A stretch of 64,000 bases of DNA. Source: Pseudidiomarina sp. CB1. GTDB lineage: Bacteria; Pseudomonadota; Gammaproteobacteria; Enterobacterales; Alteromonadaceae. The stretch lies in the NCBI RefSeq assembly GCF_024752025.1, contig NZ_JANTPU010000001.1, forward strand, positions 558,001 to 622,000. The letters run 5' to 3'. The notes under the pieces were generated by a model that worked only from the letters and a program-made list of their open reading frames with translations, was not told the DNA's origin and did not search any database. Every line of letters starts with the position of its first letter. Within the stretch, counting starts at the first letter, position 1. Positions 1-11,330 of the stretch are shown here, piece after piece. The position numbers and the translations under genes are program-made.

Positions 1-1107
1 TCGACTTGGCAGCTGACCGGTTGGGTCGGCATGGCGACCGGCTTTTTAGTCTTGAGCTTTTATGCAGTTATCGCAGGGTGGGCTGCAGCCTATGTTTACG
101 AGGCCGCAAGTGGGCATTTCGTTGGGCAAGACGTTGCCACTATCAAGTCCATGTTTGGCTCGTTAGTAAGTTCACCTGCAAGACTAACGTTTTGGCACGC
201 TGTGATTTTGATCGGAGTAACCTTAGTCGTCGGTAAGGGCTTAAAGGATGGGCTCGAACGCACGGTTCGTTGGATGTTACCCATTATGGTCGCGTTATTG
301 GTCGCTATCGCAATTTATGCGGCAATGATCGGAGATTTTGGTGCTGCGCTCAGTTTTATGTTCGCCCCAAACTTTGCTGACCTCACTCTCAATGGCGTGT
401 TACTCGCATTGGGACACGCCTTTTTCTCTTTAGGCTTAGCCTCGGGTGTTGTCATTATGTACGGTGCTTATTTACCGCGTGAAACATCTGTCGTGCAAAC
501 GACGCTATGGGTTGCCATGGCGGATACAGTGGTCGCACTATTAGCTGGTTTCGCAATATTTCCAATTGTATTTGGCAGCCAACTGACACCCGAAGCAGGT
601 CCAGGACTCATTTTCCAAACACTTCCAATTGCCTTTAGCGGTATGCCGGGCGGTGTTTTTGTAGGTACCTTGTTCTTCGTTATGCTCGTCATAGCTGCGT
701 TTACTTCCGCAATCGCGATGATCGAATCTGCCGTGGCATTTTTACAAGAAAAGTTCGATTGGGGCAGGTGGCGTGCTACCATCACCGCCGTCTTGACCCT
801 TTGGTTACTGGGGCAACTCACGATTTACTCTTTTGCTGGAGCCGCGTGGACCCAACTCGATTGGAGAGTCCCCGGCAAAACCTTAGCTAGCTGGTTTGAT
901 GTGATTGATTATGCAACAGGTTCGATACTGTTGCCGTTGGGCGGATTATTGCTCGCGATTTTTAGTGGCTGGGTCATGACGCGGTCAGCCAGCCAAGATG
1001 AGCTCGACACACATCCGATGATCTTTCGCCTATGGCTTTGGATGGTGCGTTGGTTCGCGCCGGTTGTTATCGTGATCATCTTCTTACAGCTCATCGGTGT
1101 ATTTTAA
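1..1107 (+). CDS. Sodium-dependent transporter, NSS/SNF family (5' truncated)
   Basis: The frame is open from base 1 and ends at TAA, giving the C-terminal 368 residues of a polytopic inner-membrane protein. The many hydrophobic segments, the conserved GHAFFSLGLASG stretch and the FTSAIAMIESAVAF stretch are typical of bacterial neurotransmitter:sodium symporters, which import amino acids or related solutes with Na+. Full-length members are about 440-450 residues, so roughly the first 75 residues lie outside the window. The first visible ATG, at base 31, is internal. The substrate cannot be read from sequence. An Na+/H+ antiporter gene follows 47 bases downstream, which suits an organism using a sodium gradient. 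Confidence 0.85.
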   Translation, partial: STWQLTGWVGMATGFLVLSFYAVIAGWAAAYVYEAASGHFVGQDVATIKSMFGSLVSSPARLTFWHAVILIGVTLVVGKGLKDGLERTVRWMLPIMVALLVAIAIYAAMIGDFGAALSFMFAPNFADLTLNGVLLALGHAFFSLGLASGVVIMYGAYLPRETSVVQTTLWVAMADTVVALLAGFAIFPIVFGSQLTPEAGPGLIFQTLPIAFSGMPGGVFVGTLFFVMLVIAAFTSAIAMIESAVAFLQEKFDWGRWRATITAVLTLWLLGQLTIYSFAGAAWTQLDWRVPGKTLASWFDVIDYATGSILLPLGGLLLAIFSGWVMTRSASQDELDTHPMIFRLWLWMVRWFAPVVIVIIFLQLIGVF

Positions 1108-1154
1108 GCCACGCGACGACTGATTTTCTGCTGAACTAATTTGAGAAACTAATT

Positions 1155-2633
1155 ATGCGAAACCAATCTTATTCAGCCTTTAAAGAGCCAAGTCTTCTTC
1201 AGGCTGCGTTGCCCTTAGTAGTGCTTATTATTGCACTCGCCAGTTCTGTCTATTTATTTGGCGAAGACTCGTCTTACGGACCGAATCAAATAGCATTATG
1301 GGTCGCTGGTGGCGTTGCCGTTATTATCGGCTTTGTTAATAACTACCGCTGGGAAGACCTCGAAGAGGGCATAAAAGAGGGTATTTCGGTAGCCCTAGGT
1401 GCTTTGCTGATCATTTTAGCAGTAGGCTCATTAATCGGTACGTGGCTACTCTCAGGTACCGTACCTACGATGATTTACTATGGCTTAGAGTTACTTAATC
1501 CGAGTTGGTTTTACGCTGCTAGTGCTTTGATCTGTGGCATTATCGCCTTGGCGATTGGCAGTTCATGGACCACCGCAGCGACCATTGGTGTCGCCTTAAT
1601 GGGCGTCGCTGCTGGTATGGGTTTGTCACCCGCCATTACCGCTGGTGCAGTGGTGTCCGGTGCTTACTTTGGTGACAAAATGTCACCGCTTTCAGATACC
1701 ACTAACTTAGCACCCGCAGTCGCAGGAACTGAGCTCTTCGCGCATATTCGCTATATGTTCTACACTGCAGGACCTGCCTACCTTATCGCACTCGTGCTAT
1801 TCGCTATTCTTGGTTTGAATACAGATATCAATGCCAGTGTCGTGCAATTAGAGCGGATGCAACTTGAGATCTCCAACGCCTATAACATTGGCTGGGAAAT
1901 GTTAGTTCCTCTCGTGGTCTTACTCGCTCTAGCAGCGACGCGTAAACCAGCGTTGCCAACGGTATTCTTTGGTGCTTTGCTTGGCGGTCTGTGGGCCGTT
2001 CTTTTCCAAGGTGATGTCATTTCACGTTTGGCCGGCGATGACTCCGCAGTCGCGTCGCTGAAAATGGTATGGTTGGCACTAACAGATGGCATCACTGTTG
2101 AAACCGGAAATAGTGAACTCGATTCACTATTAAGTGGTGGTGGAATGTCCAGCATGCTCAATACCGTATGGCTCATTTTAAGTGCGATGGCATTTGGTGC
2201 TGTGGTTGAGAAGATTGGCTTACTGCAACGCCTCATTTCCGGGGTACTTGGCTTCGCTAAGTCTACCGGCAATTTGATAGCTGCGACTTTGTTTACCTGT
2301 TTCGGCGCCAACTTGTTAACGGCTGATCAGTACATGGCCATTGTTATTCCGGGAAGAATGTTCCGCGAGGAGTACGAGCGTCGCGACCTCGATGCTCGAG
2401 TCCTATCTCGTACTCTCGAAGACAGCGGTACGCTGACATCGGCGCTGATCCCGTGGAATACCTGTGGGGCATTTATGATGGGAACGTTAGCTATAAGCCC
2501 ACTTGAGTATGCGCCTTTTGCCTTCTTTAATTGGCTCACACCGCTTGTTGCCATGTTCTACGGCTATACCGGCATCCGTATTCTCCGCCGTGACAATCAG
2601 CACGCCGCAGCAGCGCCTGCGCACACGAACTAA
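1155..2633 (+). CDS. nhaC: Na+/H+ antiporter, NhaC family
   Basis: This 492-residue membrane protein carries the NhaC hallmark GAYFGDKMSPLSDTTNLA around residues 170-187 and about a dozen hydrophobic segments. The family exchanges cytoplasmic Na+ for H+ (some relatives exchange malate/lactate), maintaining low internal sodium. The ATG at 1155 is preceded by a modest GAGAA Shine-Dalgarno-like sequence. It lies 47 bases after the Na+-coupled transporter and 23 bases before pepN, so the three may be cotranscribed; no terminator is visible between them. The family call is firm, the transported ions are inferred. Confidence 0.85.
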   Translation: MRNQSYSAFKEPSLLQAALPLVVLIIALASSVYLFGEDSSYGPNQIALWVAGGVAVIIGFVNNYRWEDLEEGIKEGISVALGALLIILAVGSLIGTWLLSGTVPTMIYYGLELLNPSWFYAASALICGIIALAIGSSWTTAATIGVALMGVAAGMGLSPAITAGAVVSGAYFGDKMSPLSDTTNLAPAVAGTELFAHIRYMFYTAGPAYLIALVLFAILGLNTDINASVVQLERMQLEISNAYNIGWEMLVPLVVLLALAATRKPALPTVFFGALLGGLWAVLFQGDVISRLAGDDSAVASLKMVWLALTDGITVETGNSELDSLLSGGGMSSMLNTVWLILSAMAFGAVVEKIGLLQRLISGVLGFAKSTGNLIAATLFTCFGANLLTADQYMAIVIPGRMFREEYERRDLDARVLSRTLEDSGTLTSALIPWNTCGAFMMGTLAISPLEYAPFAFFNWLTPLVAMFYGYTGIRILRRDNQHAAAAPAHTN

Positions 2634-2656
2634 AGTAAGACAGAAGTAGGGGCTTT

Positions 2657-5278
2657 ATGGCCGATATGACAACCCAAAAAACTGCAAAACTCCGGAGTGA
2701 TTATCGCACTCCGGCATTCACTATTGACACCGTAGATCTTGATTTTCACCTGCATGACAGCGCCACTCGTGTCGTCGCAGTAATGCGCGTACGACGATTA
2801 CGCGCAGGCCCGCTTGAGCTCGATGGCGAACAACTGCAGTTACGTCGACTAGCGATCGACGAACGCGAGCTTGCAACCGCCGATTATGAGCTAACAGCGA
2901 CACAGTTGCGCATTGCTGACGCTCCAGATAACTTTGAACTCACCATAGAAACCGAAATCAACCCAAGTGCTAATAGTGCCTTAGAAGGACTGTACAAATC
3001 TGGTGGCGCTTTTTGCACCCAATGTGAAGCTGAAGGCTTTCGTCGCATTACTTACTACCTTGATCGCCCCGACGTATTAGCTATTTTTACCACGACCGTG
3101 CGTGCCGAAGCAGGAAAGTATCCGTACTTATTAAGCAATGGGAACCTGCAGCATGAAGGGAAACTCGACAATGGCGAACATTTTGCCACTTGGCATGACC
3201 CGCATCCTAAACCAGCGTATTTGTTCGCTCTGGTAGCTGGAGACTTTGATCGCTTACACGATCATTACACCACTATGGAAGGCCGCGAAGTATTACTAGA
3301 GCTTTTCGTTGATAAAGGTAATTTGGCGCGCGCCGGCTACGCCATGCAATCCTTAAAGAAAGCGATGCAATGGGACGAAGAGCGCTTTGGTCTCGCTTAT
3401 GACCTCGATCGCTACATGATCGTCGCAGTTGATTTTTTCAACATGGGCGCCATGGAAAATAAAGGACTCAACATATTTAACTCCAAATATGTTCTGGCAG
3501 ACACAGCAACGGCCACTGACTGGGACTTTATTCACGTCGAGTCAGTTATCGGTCACGAGTATTTTCACAATTGGACCGGTAATCGCATCACCTGCCGTGA
3601 CTGGTTTCAGCTAAGCCTAAAAGAGGGGCTTACAGTGTTCCGTGACCAAGAGTTTAGTTCCGATCTTGGTTCCCGTGCCGTGCATCGAATCGATGCCATT
3701 CGCGTGATACGAAGCCATCAATTTAATGAAGACGCCAGCCCGATGGCGCATCCCATTCGGCCGGATAAAGTTGTCGAGATGAATAACTTTTACACCGTTA
3801 CGGTATACAACAAAGGTGCTGAAGTTATTCGTATGCTGCACACTATACTCGGCGAACAAGGTTTTCAAGCGGGCATGCGGTGCTATCGCGAGCGTCACGA
3901 TGGCCAAGCCGTTACTTGCGAAGATTTTGTTGCTGCGATTGAAACTGCGAATGACACCGACCTCGCGCAATTTCGCCGTTGGTACAGTCAAGCGGGTACA
4001 CCGACACTCACGATTGCAGAAGACTACGACGCTGCGCAAAAAAGCCTAACCATAACGGTGCAACAACACACGCCCAGCACGCCAGGGCAGAACGACAAAC
4101 AGCCGGTTGTTATCCCGTTGCTATTTAGTCTCTACAACGCCGATGGGAAACGTCTATCAGTTGCACATGACAAGGTACAGCGACATGAGTCGGGGAGTGA
4201 ACTCTGGGTAATTCACCAAGCATCTGAAACGCTCACATTGACTGACGTCAATGAACGACCTGTGATTGCCTGGTTAGAAAACTTTAGCGCGCCTGTGAAA
4301 ATCGAGAGAAATGTCGATTTGAGCGTTTACACCACGTTACTCGCCCACGCGGAACAAGAAGTGACCCGTTGGGAAGCGGCGCAACAAATGTATTTGCACG
4401 TGTTATTAGCTGGCGTTCGTCAACAAGGGCAGATAGACCTTCCGCAGGCGTTAATCGAAGCATTACGGCACGCACTGCACGCTGCTTTAGATAACGCATT
4501 AAAAGCCCTTATTTTCACCCCTCCAAGTGCGGAAGAGCTGGTTGAATACTTTCAAGAAGATGCTCCTCTTGAAGCTATTGGCAAGGCGGTACAGCAACTT
4601 CGTGATGCCCTTGCAGAACATCTGGCAGATGATTTTGCTGAGGTTTATCATGACCTTACCGCTGATGAGAAGGATCTTAGTGCGCAAGCGATGGCAGTGC
4701 GAGCCATGCAGAATCGCAGTCTTTACTATTTAGCGGTTGCCAAGCCGCAAGATTATGCTCCTAAAGTATTGCAGCAAGCCACGCAAGGGCAGAGTATGAC
4801 CTTGCAACAAGCAGCCTTAGAGTTTGCAGTTCATTTGGACTTACCGAATCATCAGCAAGCACTTGGGCAATTTGAACAACAGTGGCAAGCAACCCCGTTG
4901 GTGATGGATAAGTGGTTTGCCGCGCAAGCAAGTGCCCCGCACCCGGAAACCGTTGAACGTGTCGCTATGCTACTCGAGCACGACAAGTTTAGCTTACGCA
5001 ACCCGAATCGGGTATACGCATTAGTGGCAACCTTTTGCCGTAATAGTCTTTGTTTTCACCGAGCCGACGGGCAAGGCTACCAACTAGTGTTGCGCATAAT
5101 TAAGCAATTGAACACGCTCAATCCGCAGGTAGCAGCTCGACTCATTACGCCGTTTTTACAATGGCGACGTTATGATGAAAAGCGCCAAGAGATGCTTAAA
5201 AACTGCTTGTTAGAGCTACAGCAAATGGATAATTTAGCAAGTGACCTTGCTGAAAAAGTGAACAACGCTTTAGCCTAA
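2657..5278 (+). CDS. pepN: Aminopeptidase N (M1 family)
   Basis: This 873-residue cytoplasmic zinc aminopeptidase removes N-terminal residues from peptides in the last steps of protein turnover. The exopeptidase motif GAMEN is at 264-268. The zinc site HEYFH is at 300-304, with the third ligand Glu323 in the LKEGLT motif. These sit three residues after the E. coli PepN positions (261, 297 and 320). A transition-state tyrosine lies in VTVYNKGAEV, and the length matches PepN (about 870). The start at 2657 follows an AGTAGGGG ribosome site. A hairpin with a short T-run downstream probably ends the transcript. Confidence 0.96.
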   Translation: MADMTTQKTAKLRSDYRTPAFTIDTVDLDFHLHDSATRVVAVMRVRRLRAGPLELDGEQLQLRRLAIDERELATADYELTATQLRIADAPDNFELTIETEINPSANSALEGLYKSGGAFCTQCEAEGFRRITYYLDRPDVLAIFTTTVRAEAGKYPYLLSNGNLQHEGKLDNGEHFATWHDPHPKPAYLFALVAGDFDRLHDHYTTMEGREVLLELFVDKGNLARAGYAMQSLKKAMQWDEERFGLAYDLDRYMIVAVDFFNMGAMENKGLNIFNSKYVLADTATATDWDFIHVESVIGHEYFHNWTGNRITCRDWFQLSLKEGLTVFRDQEFSSDLGSRAVHRIDAIRVIRSHQFNEDASPMAHPIRPDKVVEMNNFYTVTVYNKGAEVIRMLHTILGEQGFQAGMRCYRERHDGQAVTCEDFVAAIETANDTDLAQFRRWYSQAGTPTLTIAEDYDAAQKSLTITVQQHTPSTPGQNDKQPVVIPLLFSLYNADGKRLSVAHDKVQRHESGSELWVIHQASETLTLTDVNERPVIAWLENFSAPVKIERNVDLSVYTTLLAHAEQEVTRWEAAQQMYLHVLLAGVRQQGQIDLPQALIEALRHALHAALDNALKALIFTPPSAEELVEYFQEDAPLEAIGKAVQQLRDALAEHLADDFAEVYHDLTADEKDLSAQAMAVRAMQNRSLYYLAVAKPQDYAPKVLQQATQGQSMTLQQAALEFAVHLDLPNHQQALGQFEQQWQATPLVMDKWFAAQASAPHPETVERVAMLLEHDKFSLRNPNRVYALVATFCRNSLCFHRADGQGYQLVLRIIKQLNTLNPQVAARLITPFLQWRRYDEKRQEMLKNCLLELQQMDNLASDLAEKVNNALA

Positions 5279-5324
5279 CAAGGTCACAAGTTCCAATAAT
5301 CATGCATAAAGCTATCATATTCAT

Positions 5325-5363
5325 GTTCAGGCCACGTCAGCCGTGGTCTGAACACTGATTTTT
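5325..5363 (+). terminator. Probable terminator downstream of pepN
   Basis: A 12-bp stem (5325-5336 with 5342-5353, one G-U pair) encloses a 5-base loop. The T-run 5359-5363 begins five bases after the stem. The gap between stem and T-run makes it a weaker intrinsic terminator than those near 20100 or 34175. It separates pepN from gdhB. Confidence 0.5.
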
Positions 5364-5424
5364 CCTGTTTATTATCATTGAATAGCGCGGCTAAATGTCC
5401 GACAATAAAGGCTATTGGAAAAAT

Positions 5425-5440
5425 CTGTGACAGTTCACAG
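5425..5440. promoter_or_regulatory. Perfect inverted repeat in the gdhB promoter region
   Basis: CTGTGA-CAGT-TCACAG is a perfect palindrome centred about 45 bases before the gdhB start. It falls between a TTGGAA (5415-5420) and a CAGTAT (5438-5443) that could serve as -35 and -10 boxes 17 bases apart. Half-sites resemble those of CRP, but the spacer is 4 rather than 6 bases, so a different regulator is more likely. The assignment as an operator is inference. Confidence 0.4.
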
Positions 5441-5477
5441 TATTGTTCTACCTCAATAGGTTACAAGGATACTTAGC

Positions 5478-8400
5478 ATGAACTCCGTTGGCGACAGCCA
5501 GACCCCCGTTATTCTGCAGAAAGTGGCCGCGCTCATTCAGCAACGAGCGACCGACCGCGCTGATATCATCCAAGACTTTGCCCTCCGTATGTTCCGCAAT
5601 GTAGCGCCAGATGAACTTGCGCAGCGTAATGATAGTGATTTGTATGGTGCCATAATGGGGTTATGGCACAGCTTCAACGATTATCGCCCAGGCGAAAAAG
5701 CGTTGATTAAGGTTTATAACCCTGAAGTCGCGCGTCATGGTTGGGAGTCAGCGCATACCATTATCGAGATTATCCAAAGTGACATGCCATTTATGGTCGA
5801 TTCCATTCGGATGGCATTATCACGTATGGGGATTAACTCGCATTTGTTGCTTCACCTGCCACTGAGCCATGAGCGAGATAGCGAGCAGCGGATTGCTAAA
5901 CTATTAAAGCCAGGCACGCGTGGTGACAACGAGGTTGATACCGTATTCCTTATCGAAATTGACCGTCAAACCAGTAAAGATGCGATCGCACAATTAAAAC
6001 GCGAATTAGCGTCGGTCATGGATGATGTCACCTATTCAGTTTCCGACTGGCAAGCCATGCGTGAGCGTATGGAGCACGTTGCCGAGGAGTTGAGTAACAT
6101 CAATTATCCAGGCGACGCAAAAGAGTTGAAAGAAGCACAACGTTTCCTCAAATGGCTCGCAAAAGATAACTTTACACTCATGGGTTACCGCCGTTACGAC
6201 CTGAAGGCAGTAGAGGGTGACTACGTTATTCGCCAACAAGCAGACTCAAGTCTTGGCCTTATGCGCAAATCGGCAACCAACAAAGAAAGGCTAGTTTCAT
6301 CGCTACCCGAAGTAGCTCGTGATCTTACCTTTGACAATACCTTGCTGTTGGTTACCAAAACGAATTCGAAGTCGCGTGTGCACCGTCCAGCCTACAGTGA
6401 CTACATTGGCGTGAAGCGTTTCGATAAGAACGGTAAAGTTATTGGTGAAGATCGCTTTATAGGCTTGTACTCAAGTAGCTTTTACAACAATAGTGCCCGA
6501 GATGTTCCGTTGGTGGGTGAAAAAGTTAAGCGTGTCATGGACGCCTCAGGCTTTGCACCTAACTCGCATGCCGCGAAGGCCTTGCTAAATATCCTTGAAA
6601 CCTACCCACGTGATGAAGTGGTCCAAGCAAGCGAAGATGATTTGCTTGATGTTGGGGTTGGCGTACTGCAAATGCAAGAACGCGATATGACACGGGTTTT
6701 CGTACGTCGTGATATTTTTGGGCGCTTTGCATCGTGCATGGTGTATGTACCGAAAGAGCGGTATAACACGTTATTACGGCAAAAAACCCAGAGCATCCTC
6801 GCTACTACCCTTAATAGTAAGTACGACGTTGAATTTACCACTTACTTTTCCGAATCCTCACTTGCCCGCACGCACTATACCGTGCGTATTGGTGAGAACG
6901 TACAGGACATCGACGTGAAAGAACTCGAACAAAATTTAGTTGAAGCCGCGCGCACCTGGGAAGACAATTTTGAGCGCATTTTACGCAGCACGTTTGGTGA
7001 AGCGAAGGCGAATGCGCTGAACAAGAAGTATGCGAATGCGTTTCCTCGCGCCTATAAAGAAGAAGTGCTGCCATCCGTGGCCATAGCTGATATTCAGCAA
7101 TTAGAAGCACTCGATAAAGATCACAAGCTTGGCATGTTGTTCTATCGTTCACGTGAAGAGAACGAGCAGAGTAAGCGCATTCGTCTCAAGCTCTTCCATA
7201 AAGATGAGCCGATTCATTTGTCTGACGTACTGCCGATGCTGGAAAACTTTGGCTTACGCATCATCGGTGAGAGCCCGTACCAGATCAAGGCCACAAATGG
7301 CGAAGTATTCTGGGTGCTCGACTTCCAGATGTTGCATAACAACGCGACTTTAGACCTCGAAGCCAGCCGTGATTTATTCCAAGATGCGTTTGCCAAAGTG
7401 TGGTCTGGGCATTATGAAGATGACGGCTTTAACCGCCTCGTCTTGAGCGCCGGATTGACTGGCCGCCAAGTCATTATTCTGCGCATGTTTGCCAAGTACA
7501 TGCGGCAGATTGGTACAACCTTTAGTCAAAGTTATATTGAGAGTACCTTTAGCAAGTACCCAGTCATTGCAACTTTGATCGTTAAACTCTTCTACAGCAA
7601 GTTTGAGCCTGGCACGAAAAGTCGTAGCAAAAAAATTGAAGCACTGGAAACACGCATTACCAGTGAACTTGATAACGTCGCAAATCTCGATGACGACCGC
7701 ATTATTCGTCGTTATGTCGAGCTGATTTTGGCAGCCTTACGCACCAACTTCTTCCAAAACGACGCCCAAGGTAACGAAAAGCCATATATCTCAGTGAAGT
7801 TTATGCCTGAGAAAGTTCCGGAAATGCCACTACCGCTGCCGAAGTACGAAATTTTCGTTTACTCGCCACGTGTTGAAGGTGTGCATTTGCGCGGTGGTAA
7901 AGTTGCTCGTGGTGGCTTGCGTTGGTCAGACCGCCGTGAAGACTTCCGTACCGAAGTGTTAGGCTTGGTTAAAGCGCAGCAAGTGAAGAACACCGTGATT
8001 GTTCCTGTCGGCGCGAAAGGGGGCTTTTTCTGCAAGCAGCTTCCGGAAGATCGTGAAGCCTTCTTTGAAGAAGGCAAAGAGTGTTACCGCACCTTCATTC
8101 GCGCGTTACTGGATATTACCGACAACATTGTCGACGGTGAAGTCGTACCGCCAGTAGACGTCGTTCGTCACGACGAAGATGACACCTATCTGGTGGTAGC
8201 AGCGGACAAGGGCACTGCAACATTCTCGGATATCGCCAATGGTATTTCGCAAGATTATAACTTCTGGTTGGGCGATGCCTTTGCGTCAGGTGGTTCAGTT
8301 GGTTATGACCATAAGAAAATGGGGATTACCGCACGCGGTGCTTGGGAGTCGGTAAAGCGCCACTTCCGTGAAATTGGTATCGACTGCCAAAATACTGAAT

Positions 8401-10319
8401 TTACTGCTGTGGGCATCGGTGATATGGCTGGTGACGTGTTCGGTAACGGTATGTTGTTATCGAAACACACGCGTTTGATCGCTGCCTTCAACCACATGCA
8501 CATATTCCTTGATCCTGAGCCTGATGCGAAGAAGAGCTACGCCGAGCGCGAGCGTTTATTTAAGTTGCCACGTTCATCGTGGGAAGACTATGATAGTTCG
8601 CTTATTTCTAGCGGTGGCGGCATCTTCTCACGGAGTGCGAAGGCCATTGAACTGACGCCAGAAATGAAGAAGCTATTCGGCACACAGAAAAAATCGATGA
8701 CGCCAACCGATATGATTCGCGCCATCTTGATGCTGCCGGTTGATTTGCTCTGGAACGGTGGTATCGGCACCTATGTGAAATCATCCAAAGAGAGCGATAG
8801 TGACGTTGGTGACCGTGCCAATGATGCGCTTCGCGTGAATGGTAAAGAGTTACGTGCCAAGATTGTGGGCGAGGGCGGTAACTTAGGCCTAACCCAACTT
8901 GGTCGAATTGAATATGCTCGGAACGGCGGTCGTATAAATACCGATGCTATCGATAACGTTGGCGGTGTCGACTGCTCGGATAACGAAGTTAACATCAAAA
9001 TCTTGCTCAACGGTTTGGTTGCGCAAGGCGAGTTAACTCGTAAGCAGCGCGACCAATTGTTATACGACATGACCGATGAAGTATCACAAATTGTCTTGAA
9101 GGACTGTCATCGTCAATCGCAATCAATTTCCGTTACCGCATTACGCGGTGCGGACCAAGTGAAAGAACTGCAGCGTTTTATTCATCACCTTGAACGTGAA
9201 GGGCAACTTAACCGCGCCCTTGAGTTCCTGCCAGATGATGACGAGTTGGCGGAACGCCAAGCCAATGGCAAGGGCTTCACACGCCCAGAGTTAGCGGTAA
9301 TTACCGCTTACGGCAAGATGGTATTGAAAGAAGAGTTGCTAGACGATGCGGTCATGGCTGACCCATTCCATGCGCGCTCGTTGATCAATGCTTTCCCGAA
9401 ACCATTGCAAGAGCCGTACGCCGAAGCAATGCAGGCACACCCACTGCGCGCTCAAATTATCGCGACACGTTTGGCGAACAATATCGTTAACGATATGGGG
9501 CCTAACTTTGTCTTCCGTAAAATGGACGCGACCGGTGCGACTGCCGCAGAAGTAGCTGCAGCTTATGTTGTTGCGCGTGAATGTTTTAACTTACGTGGTT
9601 TGATGGAACAAATCGAGGCAGGCAACAACAAAATCCCAGCAGATATTCAAAATCAAATGCTGTTCCAGTTACGTCGCGTTGTGCGTCGTGCTACACGATG
9701 GTTCCTGCGTCACCGTCGTCCAGAGCTCACGACCATTCAAGAGCAGTTGGACTTCTATCAGGGAGCGTTTAACGACTTACGTAAGAATGTTCTAAGTTAC
9801 TTGGTTGCAGACGAGCGCACCGGCATTGAAAAAGAAATTGAGCGGTTGACCAACACTGGCGTCCCCGCCAAATTAGCTGAGCAAATTGCTATTCTGTCGA
9901 CGCTGTTCTCTGCATTGGATATTGCCGATATTGTTCATGAAACCAAGCGTAAGGTGGGTAGTGTTGCCAACGCCTATTTCCACTTAGGCGCTGCGGTATC
10001 GTTGCATTGGTTCCTTGACCAAATCAACTCACAGCCTGTCGATAATCATTGGCAAGCCTTAGCCCGCGCGGCCTTCCGTGAAGAGCTTGATTGGCAACAG
10101 CGGTCGCTAACATTGAGCATGCTCAAAGGTGGTGATCCGAAAACTGATGGTATCGATGTGCTGCAAGCATGGTTGGATGAAAATCGTGCCTATGTGGATC
10201 GTTGGTTGCATATGTTGTCTGATTTCCGCACAACCAAAACCCACGAGTTTGCCAAGTTCTCAGTTGCCTTACGTGAACTGATGTTGTTGAACCACAACTG
10301 CACAGCGGTGAATGTGTGA
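5478..10319 (+). CDS. gdhB: NAD-specific glutamate dehydrogenase, large (GDH180) class
   Basis: This 1613-residue enzyme oxidatively deaminates glutamate to 2-oxoglutarate and ammonia with NAD+, a catabolic role. The length matches the 180-kDa GDH class of Pseudomonas and Shewanella. A long N-terminal regulatory part with ACT-like segments precedes the dehydrogenase core. The core holds [16 protein letters not shown], the catalytic-lysine motif PVGAKGGF (Lys847) and [15 protein letters not shown] in the nucleotide-binding region. The ATG at 5478 is preceded by ACAAGGATACTTAGC (AAGGA, 9 bases upstream). Its stop overlaps the pyrD start by four bases (GTGA). An inverted repeat lies in its promoter region. 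Confidence 0.96.
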   Translation: MNSVGDSQTPVILQKVAALIQQRATDRADIIQDFALRMFRNVAPDELAQRNDSDLYGAIMGLWHSFNDYRPGEKALIKVYNPEVARHGWESAHTIIEIIQSDMPFMVDSIRMALSRMGINSHLLLHLPLSHERDSEQRIAKLLKPGTRGDNEVDTVFLIEIDRQTSKDAIAQLKRELASVMDDVTYSVSDWQAMRERMEHVAEELSNINYPGDAKELKEAQRFLKWLAKDNFTLMGYRRYDLKAVEGDYVIRQQADSSLGLMRKSATNKERLVSSLPEVARDLTFDNTLLLVTKTNSKSRVHRPAYSDYIGVKRFDKNGKVIGEDRFIGLYSSSFYNNSARDVPLVGEKVKRVMDASGFAPNSHAAKALLNILETYPRDEVVQASEDDLLDVGVGVLQMQERDMTRVFVRRDIFGRFASCMVYVPKERYNTLLRQKTQSILATTLNSKYDVEFTTYFSESSLARTHYTVRIGENVQDIDVKELEQNLVEAARTWEDNFERILRSTFGEAKANALNKKYANAFPRAYKEEVLPSVAIADIQQLEALDKDHKLGMLFYRSREENEQSKRIRLKLFHKDEPIHLSDVLPMLENFGLRIIGESPYQIKATNGEVFWVLDFQMLHNNATLDLEASRDLFQDAFAKVWSGHYEDDGFNRLVLSAGLTGRQVIILRMFAKYMRQIGTTFSQSYIESTFSKYPVIATLIVKLFYSKFEPGTKSRSKKIEALETRITSELDNVANLDDDRIIRRYVELILAALRTNFFQNDAQGNEKPYISVKFMPEKVPEMPLPLPKYEIFVYSPRVEGVHLRGGKVARGGLRWSDRREDFRTEVLGLVKAQQVKNTVIVPVGAKGGFFCKQLPEDREAFFEEGKECYRTFIRALLDITDNIVDGEVVPPVDVVRHDEDDTYLVVAADKGTATFSDIANGISQDYNFWLGDAFASGGSVGYDHKKMGITARGAWESVKRHFREIGIDCQNTEFTAVGIGDMAGDVFGNGMLLSKHTRLIAAFNHMHIFLDPEPDAKKSYAERERLFKLPRSSWEDYDSSLISSGGGIFSRSAKAIELTPEMKKLFGTQKKSMTPTDMIRAILMLPVDLLWNGGIGTYVKSSKESDSDVGDRANDALRVNGKELRAKIVGEGGNLGLTQLGRIEYARNGGRINTDAIDNVGGVDCSDNEVNIKILLNGLVAQGELTRKQRDQLLYDMTDEVSQIVLKDCHRQSQSISVTALRGADQVKELQRFIHHLEREGQLNRALEFLPDDDELAERQANGKGFTRPELAVITAYGKMVLKEELLDDAVMADPFHARSLINAFPKPLQEPYAEAMQAHPLRAQIIATRLANNIVNDMGPNFVFRKMDATGATAAEVAAAYVVARECFNLRGLMEQIEAGNNKIPADIQNQMLFQLRRVVRRATRWFLRHRRPELTTIQEQLDFYQGAFNDLRKNVLSYLVADERTGIEKEIERLTNTGVPAKLAEQIAILSTLFSALDIADIVHETKRKVGSVANAYFHLGAAVSLHWFLDQINSQPVDNHWQALARAAFREELDWQQRSLTLSMLKGGDPKTDGIDVLQAWLDENRAYVDRWLHMLSDFRTTKTHEFAKFSVALRELMLLNHNCTAVNV

Positions 10320-11329
10320 GTCTCTACGGCGCAACACGTTGGTGCTTGTTCCGCTTAGATGCGGAGCAAGCACACGATTACTCGATGCGCATACTGCATA
10401 AGTATGCGCATACGCCTTTAGCAGCATTTTGGCGGCAAAAAGTTGCAGCAAAGCCCGTCACTGTTATGGGGATCAAGTTTCCAAATCCAGTCGGTCTGGC
10501 TGCAGGTCTAGATAAGAACGCAGAGTGTATTGACGCCTTTGCGCAAATGGGTTTTGGCTTCATTGAAGTTGGTACGGTCACGCCACGACCGCAACCTGGC
10601 AACCCAAAGCCGCGGTTATTTCGGATTCCGCAAAAAGAAGCCATTATTAATCGTATGGGCTTCAATAACCATGGTGTTGACTACCTCGCCGAGCAAGTTA
10701 AACAGTCTCGCTTTAAAGGTGTACTCGGCATCAATATTGGTAAAAATAAGGATACCCCTGAGGACCAAGCCGCAAACGACTATATTACCTGCATGCGTAA
10801 AGTCTATCCGTACGCGAGCTACATAACCGTGAATATTTCGTCACCCAATACCCCAGGGCTACGCGCATTCCAGCACGGCGAAGCGTTAAATGCTTTACTT
10901 TCAGCACTGAAAAAAGAACAAGCTGCTTTGACCACCAAGCACGAACGTTATGTGCCTTTAGCCGTCAAAATCGCACCAGATGTAAGTTCGGAAGAACTCC
11001 AAGCAATGGCACTAGCATTTGTTAAACATAACATCGATGCCGTCATCGCAACGAATACCACTTTGAGCCGAAATGCGGTGCAAGGCTTACCTTATGCCGA
11101 TGAGGTAGGGGGCTTGAGTGGCGCTGTACTCTTCGAGGACAGCACGCGAATTGTCCGAGAGCTATCAGGATTTTTACAGAATAAAGTTCCAATTATCGCA
11201 GTTGGCGGCATTGATTCGTATGCTGCAGCACGAGCGAAACTAGCTGCCGGCGCAAGTTTAGTTCAGGTGTACACTGGCTTTATCTATCATGGGCCAAAAC
11301 TTATCGCTGATATCGTGAATAACTTGTAA
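10316..11329 (+). CDS. pyrD: Dihydroorotate dehydrogenase (quinone), class 2
   Basis: This 337-residue FMN enzyme oxidises dihydroorotate to orotate and passes electrons to quinone at the inner face of the membrane, the fourth step of pyrimidine synthesis. The N-terminal helical extension marks class 2. Catalytic Ser175 lies in [11 protein letters not shown], at the same number as in E. coli. The motifs [11 protein letters not shown] and [10 protein letters not shown] bind FMN and orotate. It starts with GTG inside the gdhB stop (GTGA overlap), so translation is probably coupled to the preceding gene. Coupling a biosynthetic enzyme to a catabolic dehydrogenase is unusual. Confidence 0.96.
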   Translation: MSLYGATRWCLFRLDAEQAHDYSMRILHKYAHTPLAAFWRQKVAAKPVTVMGIKFPNPVGLAAGLDKNAECIDAFAQMGFGFIEVGTVTPRPQPGNPKPRLFRIPQKEAIINRMGFNNHGVDYLAEQVKQSRFKGVLGINIGKNKDTPEDQAANDYITCMRKVYPYASYITVNISSPNTPGLRAFQHGEALNALLSALKKEQAALTTKHERYVPLAVKIAPDVSSEELQAMALAFVKHNIDAVIATNTTLSRNAVQGLPYADEVGGLSGAVLFEDSTRIVRELSGFLQNKVPIIAVGGIDSYAAARAKLAAGASLVQVYTGFIYHGPKLIADIVNNL

Positions 11330-11330
11330 T

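Noticed and set aside
5301-5357. 18-codon frame from the ATG at 5301 after pepN
   Set aside because: It runs through the terminator stem, has no ribosome site and is too short to support.
5425-5440. CRP site before gdhB
   Set aside because: The half-sites TGTGA and TCACA are separated by 4 bases rather than the 6 needed for CRP.
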